Origin: Chrysochromulina tobinii | Taxonomy: Eukaryota > Haptophyta > Prymnesiales > Chrysochromulinaceae | Direction of reading: 5' to 3' | Assembly (NCBI GenBank): GCA_001275005.1 | Contig: JWZX01000153.1 | Span: forward strand, 1 to 10,104 | Length of the DNA: 10,104 bases | Shown here: positions 1 through 6,955 of the stretch, one piece after another | Numbering within the stretch: position 1 is the first letter of the stretch | Layout of the letters: each line of letters opens with the position of its first letter | Position numbers and translations under genes: made by a program | The notes under the pieces: model-generated | The model's database searches: none | What the model was told of the DNA's origin: nothing | Seen by the model: the letters and a program-made list of their open reading frames with translations, nothing else

Positions 1-1
1 T

Positions 2-1537
2 GCCGCGGCTGCCGCGGCAGCCGCACCGCCCGAGCCGCCGCCGCCGCCGCCCCCGCCGCCGGAGCCGGAGCCGGAGCCGGAGCCCGAGATGACAGAGGAA
101 GAGGAAGAGGCGCACGTTGCGCTGGTGAAGCTGAAGGAGGTGATCGCAAGCAATATGCAGCGCGTGCTCAACTTGTTCCAGGCGTGGGATACTAATGGGG
201 ACAAATGTGTCGATCGCAAGGAGTTCGCCAAGGCGATCAAAGATCTTGGGTTTGAGTTTCCAAAGTCTACGATCCATAAGCTCTTCGATTACCTCGACGA
301 CGACGGGCGTGGGACGCTTGACTACCAGGAGATGCGAACCGCGCTGCAGGCGCCGATCAAGTCGTTCGCCAAGGGCAAACCGGTGACTAAGGCGGCGGCC
401 AAGGAGGCCGTGGCGGCGGCCAAGGCGGACGCGAATGCGAAGGCCAAAGCGGAGGCGAAGGCGGCATTAAAAGCGGACGCGAAAGCGGCGGCAAAGACGG
501 ACGCGAAGGCGGCTGCGAAGGTAGCTGCGAAGGCCGAGGCGAAGGACAATGGCAAAGCGAAGGCAAAGACGGCCCGGGCCGAGTCGGGTAAGGAGAAGGG
601 GAAAGAGAAGGGGAAGGCCAAGGAAGCAGCAGCGAGTGCGAAGGAGGCGGTTGACGTCCAGGCCGCAGCGAGCAACGCGTCAGCCACCGACTCGTCCTCC
701 GCGGCGTGCTTCAAGCCCGCGGAAGGTGCCTCAACCGTGGACGTGAGCGCCCTTGTTAGCTCTGTGGACGAGCCTACGCCTCCGCTGCCCACGGGATGGT
801 TTGAGGCGAAGTCGGCCGAGGGCAAGGCCTACTTCTTCCACGCGGTTACGAAGCAGACGGTGTGGGAGCGGCCGGCGCCGTCTCCCGAGTGGCTCGCCTG
901 GCAGAAGCAGCAGCGTGAGTGGCAGGAGCAAGCGAAGCGACATGGTCAGTGGCAGCAGCATCAGCAGCATCAGCAGCAGCAGCAGCAGCAGCAGCATCAG
1001 CAGCAGCAGCCGCAGACGCCGCAGCCACCGTTGGGAACGTCGTCGTCTGCTCCAGTGATGCCGCCGCCACAGACGTCGTCAGCGGCCCCACAGCCGTCGC
1101 CGAAGCGGCGAGGCAAGCCGCGCCGTGCCAAGACGGCGCGTGACCTGCGTACCGCTGCCGCCTCTACAACCTCGCGCGAGGACAGCTACTGGAATAAAGA
1201 GTACCAGCCGTCGGCGCTCGCGACGGATCCGCTCAAGTGCAACCCTGCGGGCATCCGCGGCTGGGTGGATCCCGACGGGATTCGTCGGCCTGAGCGCTCG
1301 CTCGAGCGGCGCAAGCTCATTCCACAGGTCGACATTGGGTACTACGAGCCCAACGGGCGCGGTGCAGGGGTCAAGGAGGCTGGGCTTCCCGCCATCTCGC
1401 AAGCTTTCAAGGAGTCGCTGCGCTCGACGTATGTCGAGCAGTTTGACAAGCTCGAGGGCTCCGAGGCGTCCGTCGAGAACCTACGCAAGATGCTCGCCAA
1501 GGCTGCCGGCGAGCGGCTCCCCTTGTTTGAGTATTGA
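2..1537 (+). CDS. EF-hand pair / WW-domain protein, 5' end beyond the window
   Basis: The frame is open from base 2, so the gene probably starts outside the window. The first ATG is at 89 and would give 482 residues. Upstream in frame are an Ala run, a Pro run and Glu-Pro repeats. Residues below count from that ATG. Two EF-hands lie at about 22-87. The first loop (D34, N36, D38, D42, E45) is canonical. The second (D70, D72, D78, E81) has Arg at position 5, so it may bind calcium weakly. Residues 96-185 are Lys/Ala-rich and probably helical. A WW domain lies at about 231-262, with W237 and W259 and the usual VWERP ending; such domains bind proline-rich ligands. A Gln/His tract (287-307) and a Pro/Ser linker follow. 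The C-terminal 120 residues, containing YWNKEYQPSALATDP, match no family I recognise. A calcium-responsive scaffold or adaptor is an inference; the cellular site is unknown. No intron is needed. Confidence 0.85.
   Translation, partial: AAAAAAAAPPEPPPPPPPPPEPEPEPEPEMTEEEEEAHVALVKLKEVIASNMQRVLNLFQAWDTNGDKCVDRKEFAKAIKDLGFEFPKSTIHKLFDYLDDDGRGTLDYQEMRTALQAPIKSFAKGKPVTKAAAKEAVAAAKADANAKAKAEAKAALKADAKAAAKTDAKAAAKVAAKAEAKDNGKAKAKTARAESGKEKGKEKGKAKEAAASAKEAVDVQAAASNASATDSSSAACFKPAEGASTVDVSALVSSVDEPTPPLPTGWFEAKSAEGKAYFFHAVTKQTVWERPAPSPEWLAWQKQQREWQEQAKRHGQWQQHQQHQQQQQQQQHQQQQPQTPQPPLGTSSSAPVMPPPQTSSAAPQPSPKRRGKPRRAKTARDLRTAAASTTSREDSYWNKEYQPSALATDPLKCNPAGIRGWVDPDGIRRPERSLERRKLIPQVDIGYYEPNGRGAGVKEAGLPAISQAFKESLRSTYVEQFDKLEGSEASVENLRKMLAKAAGERLPLFEY
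945..1020 (+). repeat. CAG/CAT trinucleotide microsatellite coding for Gln/His
   Basis: An imperfect CAG array with interspersed CAT codons encodes a Gln/His tract just after the WW domain of the EF-hand/WW gene. Tracts of this kind are prone to length change by slippage. The opposite strand shows a spurious poly-Leu frame, which is only the shadow of the repeat. Confidence 0.85.
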
Positions 1538-1982
1538 GCTATGGAGCGATGTGCCAATGGTGTCCGCCGCGCGGATTTCCGTCTCCGTGGCTCCGTGGCC
1601 TTTGCCCCGCCCTGTGGAGAGAGACAGTGGTCGTAGTTCAAAGATGATCTGCGTGTCACTGCTTCGTGTACGTTCAGCAAGCGCAGGAGTGCCACACTGC
1701 CAACTTTAAGGCCGCTCGTGGCATGTGGGTTGACACAGGGACAGGCTCGTGCGCTGCGACTCGTATGCTCCTACGGTCACCGTGACGTAAGCTTTAACGG
1801 CCCCGCGCCAATTCGGCCCGCTACACCGTTGCTACACTATTCTATTGACTATTCAGATTGTTACCGCCGTCGTGCGTCGAAGTGGTTAGTGGGTCGCCTT
1901 AAATGGGTCCTCGGACCCTGAGTGTGCAAAATCGAGCACGTACTTGCTACTTCTACTGATCATACTCCTCTGTACTGACACT

Positions 1983-2034
1983 CACTTGGCTTGACTTAGT
2001 CACTTGAATCATTGACTTGCCTTGACTTGACTTC
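1983..2034. repeat. Degenerate TTGACT-type short tandem repeat
   Basis: The motif CTTGACTT or close variants (CACTTGA, ATTGACTTG, CTTGACTTGACTT) occurs about six times in some 50 bases, in irregular tandem. It stands out from the surrounding sequence. It could be a decayed microsatellite; no protein or RNA function is evident. Confidence 0.6.
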
Positions 2035-2275
2035 GCCTCCGCCCCGCGGCACGCCACGGTGGTTTCACAGCCAATGTTTATAACCCGGTGCCGCTTTTCT
2101 GCAGAAGTTCCTGTCCTCCTGTACAATGGCTTCGCCAGTGCCTTGGTGTCTGCCACGGCGCCCCAGATATCTCCGAGCCCAGAAGGGGGGTAGGCAGCCC
2201 GCAACGCCTTAGGGGTGAGCGAACCGCTGCGGCCCCCGCGCCGCGTGCGTTAACCAGAATTGGTTTCATTACGAT

Positions 2276-2297
2276 ACCGCGTAAAGTTTTACGCGGT
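2276..2297. repeat. Near-perfect palindrome, 10-bp arms
   Basis: Arms ACCGCGTAAA (2276-2285) and TTTACGCGGT (2288-2297) are exact reverse complements separated by two bases. A smaller dyad, AACCA-GAAT-TGGTT (2252-2265), lies just upstream. The near-palindrome ends one base before the first copy of a 40-bp direct repeat. It could be a dimeric protein-binding site or a cruciform-forming element. Confidence 0.75.
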
Positions 2298-2423
2298 GCC
2301 GCGTGATCCTCGCTCACGAGGCCATTGCCTGCCCAGGTATCAGCGCCAGCGCCGCAGCTCTGCCCGCGCGAGCTGCCTGACCGGCCGCGTGATCCTCGCT
2401 CACGAGGCCATTGCCTGCCCAGG
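2298..2423. repeat. Perfect 40-bp direct repeat, two copies 86 bp apart
   Basis: Bases 2298-2337 and 2384-2423 are identical. Each copy holds a small stem-loop, CCTCG-CTCA-CGAGG. The 46 bases between them are GC-rich and unrelated. Perfect identity over 40 bases argues for a recent local duplication or gene conversion. No terminal inverted repeats or transposase are present, so this is not called a mobile element. Confidence 0.85.
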
Positions 2424-2653
2424 CCTTTTTCGTCGCACCCACCACCATCCCCTGTCTCCTCCAAGTGTGTTAGCATACATATTCCATGCGCATCTCCAGT
2501 TAGAGGGGGGGCTTATCTCGCGCTGACCTTCGAGAACGTGTCTGTCTTCCATGCCCATGCTTTTAATATTGCCCTACTCTTAGCGGTCGACCCACCCTAC
2601 CGCTCAAGAGGCTCAGACGAAACCGGGCGCCCAGTGGGAGGCAAGCGTGAGCC

Positions 2654-3880
2654 ATGCCCATTAACACGTGGGGGCAACCTACTCCTTGGAGTGTAGATCG
2701 AGAAGCAGAAGAGCTCGCCCAAGCCAGCCTTGTTGCCCTCAATAGAGGTGATTCGGCCAGAGCTCTGGACCTTGCGCAGCAAGCGCGTGCAAAAGCTCCT
2801 CTCGTCTGCTTCCAGGCATACCACGCACAAGGAGCTGCATTGTCGAAGTTGGAGCCTCCGCAACTTGAACGCGCTTTGCAGTGCCTTGATGAAGGCATCG
2901 AAGTGGCGCATCGCCTCAACCCAGATTGGACAGCAGATAAACCTGTCGAGTGGGGTCACATGGGCCATAGAGCATTCATGCGGCTGCTGCACGAAAAGCT
3001 GTTCGCCCTGCGACAAAGCGAGCGTACCGCCGAGGCGTACGTTCTTGCCCGGCGCATGCTAAAGCTCAACAGAACTGACCATCAAGGCGTCCGTATCCTC
3101 GCATTGGAGCTTGCAGGCAACTTCGGATGGATCGAGGCCATGGAAGCGATCGTCGCCGACTTTCTGCGTGATGGCTGCGGTGACGTCGACATCTTGTACG
3201 CGGATGTGCTCGTCGGACAGCTTCGTCGGGTTGACGAGGAGGAAGTACGTCGCAGGCTCGCGAGGGCGCTGCGCTCCAATATGCACATCGCGAGATTTCT
3301 GATGCACCCGGAGGAGGCTAATGATTTGGGCCACACCAAGCGAGCGTCAGAGGCGATGGATTACGTGAAACGTATGGCTGCGGTTTGGACTCGCATTGAG
3401 TACATCCATGAAAAGGGTACCTCGACGTCGTCTGCCGTCGCTTGGCTGCACCGTTGCGAGGCTGCGTCGGTCCCTAGCGAGACGAAGCTCGTCGCTGAGC
3501 TCGAGAGATGTGGCTATCTCCTCATACAGTTTCGCAATCTTGATGGGAGCAGCCAGATGATGGAGGCGACACGGCGTCTCGACTTGGTCCCTAGCGGGCC
3601 TCAGTCTGGGAGCATACAGCCCCATCAAGTGGGCCACGCGATCCAAGTGTATGACAAGCATGCCGAGGCGGCCGATGGCCGCACAGGCGACTGGCGAAGT
3701 TTCAAGTATGATATGCTCATGGCGACCCCTTTCTTCGATGTGCTTTCGGCACATGCACCACCACCTCCCACGCCCCAGGAGCTCATGTGCGATGAGTTGC
3801 TGAGGAGCATGGCGGGTAGGGCTACTCCGCCTCGAGGACGAGGCGGCCGCGACTTGCCCCCGACCCCCGTTGAGGCATGA
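2654..3880 (+). CDS. TPR-like protein of the bacterial-type LNPNDNQGVR family
   Basis: This is a complete 408-residue intronless frame. TGA lies two codons before the ATG, which fixes the start, and G is at -3. Residues 16-90 form TPR-like helix pairs (RALDLAQQARAKAP, then LERALQCLDEGIEVAHR). They are followed by GHRAFMRLLHEKLFALRQ (104-121) and LARRMLKLNRTDHQGVR (131-147), and ALRSNMHIARFLM (205-217) comes later. The order matches TPR/ST7-like proteins, mostly bacterial, whose hallmark is MLxLNPNDNQGVR followed by ALxxNPHVPxYL. Here both prolines are replaced. The C-terminal third (about 230-408) has no family match I recognise and ends in a Pro- and Arg-Gly-rich tail. No catalytic residues, signal peptide or membrane segment are visible. 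A role as a helical protein-binding scaffold is inferred. Third-position GC is near 45% over the first 60 codons, unlike neighbouring genes. Confidence 0.83.
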   Translation: MPINTWGQPTPWSVDREAEELAQASLVALNRGDSARALDLAQQARAKAPLVCFQAYHAQGAALSKLEPPQLERALQCLDEGIEVAHRLNPDWTADKPVEWGHMGHRAFMRLLHEKLFALRQSERTAEAYVLARRMLKLNRTDHQGVRILALELAGNFGWIEAMEAIVADFLRDGCGDVDILYADVLVGQLRRVDEEEVRRRLARALRSNMHIARFLMHPEEANDLGHTKRASEAMDYVKRMAAVWTRIEYIHEKGTSTSSAVAWLHRCEAASVPSETKLVAELERCGYLLIQFRNLDGSSQMMEATRRLDLVPSGPQSGSIQPHQVGHAIQVYDKHAEAADGRTGDWRSFKYDMLMATPFFDVLSAHAPPPPTPQELMCDELLRSMAGRATPPRGRGGRDLPPTPVEA

Positions 3881-4698
3881 CGACAGCACATGGGCCAATC
3901 GAATCCCCAATCGATCCCATAACACGTACAGTAGCGAGCCAATATCACGACTTAGGGCAATTATCAAATATTTACGGGGACTGCCGCGCACACCGGGTTG
4001 CTCGAAGGCTTCCATGTTCGGTTGTTCCGAACCATAAACCATAAAACACGTACACGATCACGTCTCACGTGACCGGAGCGCGGGTGCCGGCCCGACGCGA
4101 ACGGTCTGAAGCCCCGGCGGCACCAGTCAATCAATCGGGTTCTTAGATCCAAGATCGCGGGCGGCTGTGTCCATGCGGCTGTAGAGAACAGTGCCGAGTA
4201 ACCCAGCAATAACCTGAGTTAGTGCTCAGGTTATTGCTCAGGTTATTGCTCAGGTTATCGTATGCAACTCCCGCGCGTCATCCGTTTAAATAGAATACGA
4301 ACAACGAGCAACGGTTATACGGCGAATCCGATGCGGCTTGCGGGCGAATCCGCAACCGAGGTCGGAGGTGCGCGGGATACTTATTTGTTATTTATCACAA
4401 CATCCTACATAAGCGATCCGGCGGTAACCGAACGTCCGAACCCGGAATCCCGCGCTCCCGCTCGGGCTCGCGCTCGCGAATCGGTACGAATGTTTTGCCG
4501 AACGTTAGCGCGGAATTGGAAAATGGGGATTGCTCAAACCGCAGCACATGCGCGCACCGAAAGATGAGGTACCAAAGGCGCTCTCGCGCAGGCCCACCCC
4601 AGGGCCCTCGCGCGACAGCCGACACACCTTCGTTATTGACCATCTACTGACACATATGCTTGGGGCGCGTGAGTCCCCCAGCCCGCTCCGCAACGTTC
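3881..4698. other. Gap between convergent genes, no convincing gene
   Basis: The TPR-like gene ends at its left side and PAF1 ends, in the opposite direction, at its right. It must therefore carry both 3' ends. Short open frames are present on both strands but look random. It is richer in A and T than the genes, with an AT-rich patch TTATTTGTTATTTATCAC near 4381-4398. CAATCGA occurs twice, at about 3897 and 3909. Read on the minus strand, the 4381-4398 patch gives AAATAA-like sequence about 300 bases past the PAF1 stop, a possible but unproven polyadenylation context. The strong hairpin and 12-bp tandem repeat are listed separately. Confidence 0.55.
4205..4259. repeat. 14-bp hairpin joined to a 12-bp tandem repeat (three copies)
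   Basis: AGCAATAACCTGAG (4205-4218) is the exact reverse complement of CTCAGGTTATTGCT (4225-4238), with a six-base loop. The right arm is also part of the array GCTCAGGTTATT repeated at 4224-4235, 4236-4247 and 4248-4259, the last copy differing by one base. The left arm can therefore pair with more than one register of the array. It lies midway between two convergent genes, so it could form a hairpin in read-through RNA from either strand. Confidence 0.85.
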
Positions 4699-6044
4699 TC
4701 ACGCGTCGTCATCGATGATCATGCCGTCGCCCTCCTCCTCATCATCCTCATCCGTGCCAGCCGGAACGCCCTCGCCCTCGGCTGCCGGCAAGGCGTCCTG
4801 CAGCAACGGCTCGTCGGCCTGCGCGGCGTCCTCGTCGTCCATCTCGAAACCGTCGGGCTCGTCGGCGGCGGGCGCCGCCTCGTCTTCGTCCTCGGCCGCG
4901 GCAGGCGCGACGGAGTGCGTGATGCGCAGCGGGCCCGTGTCGCCTGGGCCGCGCAGCAGCAAGCGGCGCTGGTTCTGGCTTTCGGCCTCGTCCTCGTTGA
5001 CCGTACGGCGTGAGAAGGTGATCGACGATGGTCGTGCGGACTTGGTGCGGTAGCTCTTGCGCGCCATGGCGATGCGCGACTCGATGGGATTATAGCTCGC
5101 AACGGTTTCACCAATGGCCAGGTAGTAAGTGTCCTGCGCGCTGGTGTCACGCTTTGCGAGCGTGTATTGGTACTCGCGCACCCACTCGAGGGGCACGTCT
5201 TCCTCGAGCGCCTCGTCCGCCCCCTCGCGCGCGGGCGGCAGCATGTACGCGAGGTACATCTCATTCTTGTCCTGCTCTTTGCGCGAGAAGCCCTTGCACA
5301 GCGCGCGCCCGATCCGCTCTCGCGCGTAGGCAACCTCGAGATCGCCAGGCTTGGAGAGACTCGGGTCGATGTCGAAGGTCATGATGGAGTACCTGTTGTC
5401 CCAGCCAGCGTAGTCGGGGAGCACAGGCACCGAGCTCACCGGCGTGAGGCTCGGGTCGCTCGGGTGGACCAAAGTCGACGAGCGCACGTTGATGGTCTCA
5501 GCATCGTCAAAGGACTTTTCGATCGCCTCGATCTGCTGCGCGAGCGTGCGCGTCGTGTTGGTGGTCATGGCGAGGTGCTTGGAGGTCTCGAGCACAGGCT
5601 TCGATTCCATGTTCACCTTCTGGAACTTGTTGACCGAGTCGTACAGGTTGTTACTCATGATCGGCGTCTTGCGCAGGAATGTGACGTTCTCACGCATCTC
5701 CTTGGCGACAGCGGCGATCCCCTTGCGTTCGCCGAGCGCCTGGGCAAACGCGCTCGCCGAGAGTAGCTCCTCATCGGCGGCGTCGAGCTCGGTGCCGGGC
5801 GCGGCCGCCGCGAACGCCTCCGGGTCCACGAGGTCGATGGTGATGCCCAGGTCGGGCTCGGGCAGCAATTCGTACTTTGCACTCATCTCGACGGCGCTGT
5901 CGAAGCGGAACCGTACGAAGCTGGCACGCTCGAAGTCGATCTCGAGGAGCTTCGGGTCGGCGGGCAGCGGCGGCAGCCCAGCCCCGAAATGGTACGGGCA
6001 CACGAAGTCGCCGAGCTCGAGGCGCCGGGCCGCCCCGCTCATAT
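4699..6044 (-). CDS. PAF1: PAF1, conserved core (inferred exon 2): Paf1 complex subunit
   Basis: PAF1 is the scaffold of the nuclear Paf1 complex (with CTR9, LEO1, CDC73), which travels with RNA polymerase II and promotes elongation and histone modification. The first ATG in this exon is at 6042, giving 447 residues if used alone. The opening GDFVCPYHFGAGLPPLPADPKLL matches the family start (F-V/I-C-x-x-x-F/Y-x-x-x-LP). EPDLGITIDLVDPEAF (62-77) is the family's most recognisable block, followed by LDAADEELL and FLRKTPIMSNN. LPDYAGWDNRYSIMTFD (208-224), YLAYMLPP (263-270) and EWVREYQYTL (286-295) match the later conserved blocks. The tail (384-447) is very acidic (Asp/Glu), as in other PAF1 proteins. 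Third positions are nearly all G or C (34 of the first 36 codons after Met). I infer that translation begins in the upstream exon. Confidence 0.93.
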
Positions 6045-6210
6045 CTGCTCGTGGGAGGAGGCGAGAGGGGGCTCGGGGTGGCAGGGGCAGGGGCAGGGCA
6101 GGGCGATGGGGGGGTTCGGGTGGCAGGGTCAGGGGCAGGGCGATGGGGCCGGTGGGGCGCGATGGCCTGGCAGGGGCGACCCTAATATGGCAGGGCACGT
6201 GAGCGCGCAC
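6045..6210 (-). other. Inferred PAF1 spliceosomal intron with internal repeats
   Basis: Read on the minus strand, TCGG|GTGCGC at 6211/6210 is a plausible donor. The acceptor follows a pyrimidine-rich run (CTCGCCTCCTCCC) and ends GAGCAG|AT at 6045/6044. Removing these 166 bases joins the upstream Pro-rich frame to the PAF1 frame exactly (745 + 2 bases, divisible by three), and the junction codon becomes Asp. Another in-frame GT lies 12 bases further in. The interior is very C-rich on the sense strand and contains two related copies of a 32-38 bp unit (plus strand 6074-6111 and 6117-6148: GGTGGCAGGG...GGGCGATGGGG), with a third degraded piece at 6160-6180. The alternative is that this is an ordinary gap between two separate genes. 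Confidence 0.66.
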
Positions 6211-6955
6211 CCGAGGAGACGGGGATGAGGTTGAGCATCCGCTGCCGCTCCTTGTTCGCCACCGCCGCCTCCTCCTCCTTCTTGCGCTTCTCGTGCCTGC
6301 GCCGCTCCTCATCCGCTGCTGACGGCTTCTCACCACGATTCTCCTTACTGCTCGCCGGCGCCCCAGCGCCGCTCGGACGGGCGCCGCCCGAGGGCGGGGG
6401 CGGCGGCGGCGGCAGGCGGAGCCCCGCCACGCCCGGCTGCCCGCTACTGAGCGGCGGTGGCGGCATGCCACCAAAGGGGTTGGCGTTCGGCGGAGGTGGC
6501 GGCATCGAGGCAGCGGATGCCATACCCGGCGGCGCGAATCGCATGTTGGGCGGGGGCATGCCCATGCCCATACCCATGCCACCGCCTTGCATGCCCACCA
6601 TCGGCGGCATCGGCGGCCGGCCGGGGAAGCCACCGCCGCCGGGCAGCGTTGGCGGAGGGCCCGACGGAGCGAAGCTGCCGCCGCCACCGCCGCCGCCGCC
6701 GCCGCATCCGCCGCCCATCACCTGACAATAGGGATTCTGCCGCTGCTGCGAGGCGGTGCCCGCTGCTGAGACGGCGGCCGCAGGTGCCTGGGCCCTCGCC
6801 AACAAGTTGGACGTGAATTGGCCAGGAGGTGGCGGCGGCGGCCGCAGTGGCATCATGCCCGGCATGCCTTGAGGCGGCATGCTCGGAGCCGTCAAGAGCG
6901 GGTTGCCCATGGATGCGAGGAAGTCATCGGCCTGCTTGGATGCGTCGTTCGACAT
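6211..6955 (-). CDS. PAF1: Inferred PAF1 exon 1: Pro/Gly/Met-rich N-terminus with charged helix
   Basis: The frame begins at ATG 6955 (G at -3) and, unspliced, runs to a stop at 6182 (257 residues). Residues 1-20 are a short polar segment (SNDASKQADDFLASMG). Residues 25-200 are low complexity: Pro runs, a Gly run (81-93) and GMGMGM-type repeats. Residues 214-240 form a charged helix with EERRRHEKRKKEEE. Alone it matches no family I know. Arabidopsis PAF1 (ELF7/VIP2) has the same order: a long proline-rich N-terminus, an EEERR/KK-rich charged helix, then the conserved core. Here the core starts right after the inferred intron, which restores frame, so I treat this as the first exon of a 696-residue PAF1. 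The last nine codons (from 6211 to 6182) would then be intronic. If no splicing occurs, it is a separate small Pro-rich protein. Confidence 0.65.

Larger units (their letters stand above)
1538..2653. other. Intergenic region, no convincing gene
   Basis: This stretch lies between two genes on the same strand. Base composition is more even than in the flanking GC-rich coding sequence. Short open frames exist on both strands, but none has a recognisable domain or convincing composition. It holds the 3' flank of the EF-hand/WW gene, a GTCAC-C-GTGAC dyad running into TGACGTAA (1776-1790), a TTGACT-rich degenerate repeat, an almost perfect palindrome, a 40-bp direct repeat and, nearest the next gene, an AT-rich TTTTAATATT (2561-2570). 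The upstream promoter of the TPR-like gene must be within it, but no core element can be placed with certainty. Confidence 0.6.

Noticed and set aside
322-825. Minus-strand open frame of 167 codons inside the EF-hand/WW gene
   Set aside because: It is the antisense shadow of Lys/Ala-rich coding sequence and has only Ala/Phe/Ser low complexity.
731-997. Minus-strand frame starting with a poly-Leu run, resembling a signal or membrane segment
   Set aside because: The Leu run is only the complement of the CAG/CAT array coding Gln/His on the plus strand.
2078-2476. Minus-strand frame of 132 codons across the direct-repeat region
   Set aside because: It runs through the non-coding palindrome and direct repeats and has no recognisable domain.
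3347-4042. Minus-strand frame of 231 codons opposite the TPR-like gene
   Set aside because: No domain, biased composition and complete overlap with a well-supported gene on the other strand.
4262-4567. Plus-strand frame of 101 codons in the convergent gap
   Set aside because: Random-looking composition with Arg-Ala repeats from GCTCGC sequence; no domain or start-site support.
5444-6202. Plus-strand frame of 252 codons over the PAF1 gene
   Set aside because: Antisense shadow of PAF1; Ser/Ala/Arg/Gly-rich with no recognisable domain.
6043-6687. In-frame N-terminal extension of PAF1 running straight through 6043-6687
   Set aside because: It reads the inferred intron and exon 1 in the wrong frame, giving Arg/Pro-rich sequence without family likeness.
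6225-6725. Plus-strand Pro/Gly-rich frame opposite PAF1 exon 1
   Set aside because: GC-rich codons give Pro/Gly on both strands; only the minus-strand frame has a charged helix and joins PAF1 in frame.
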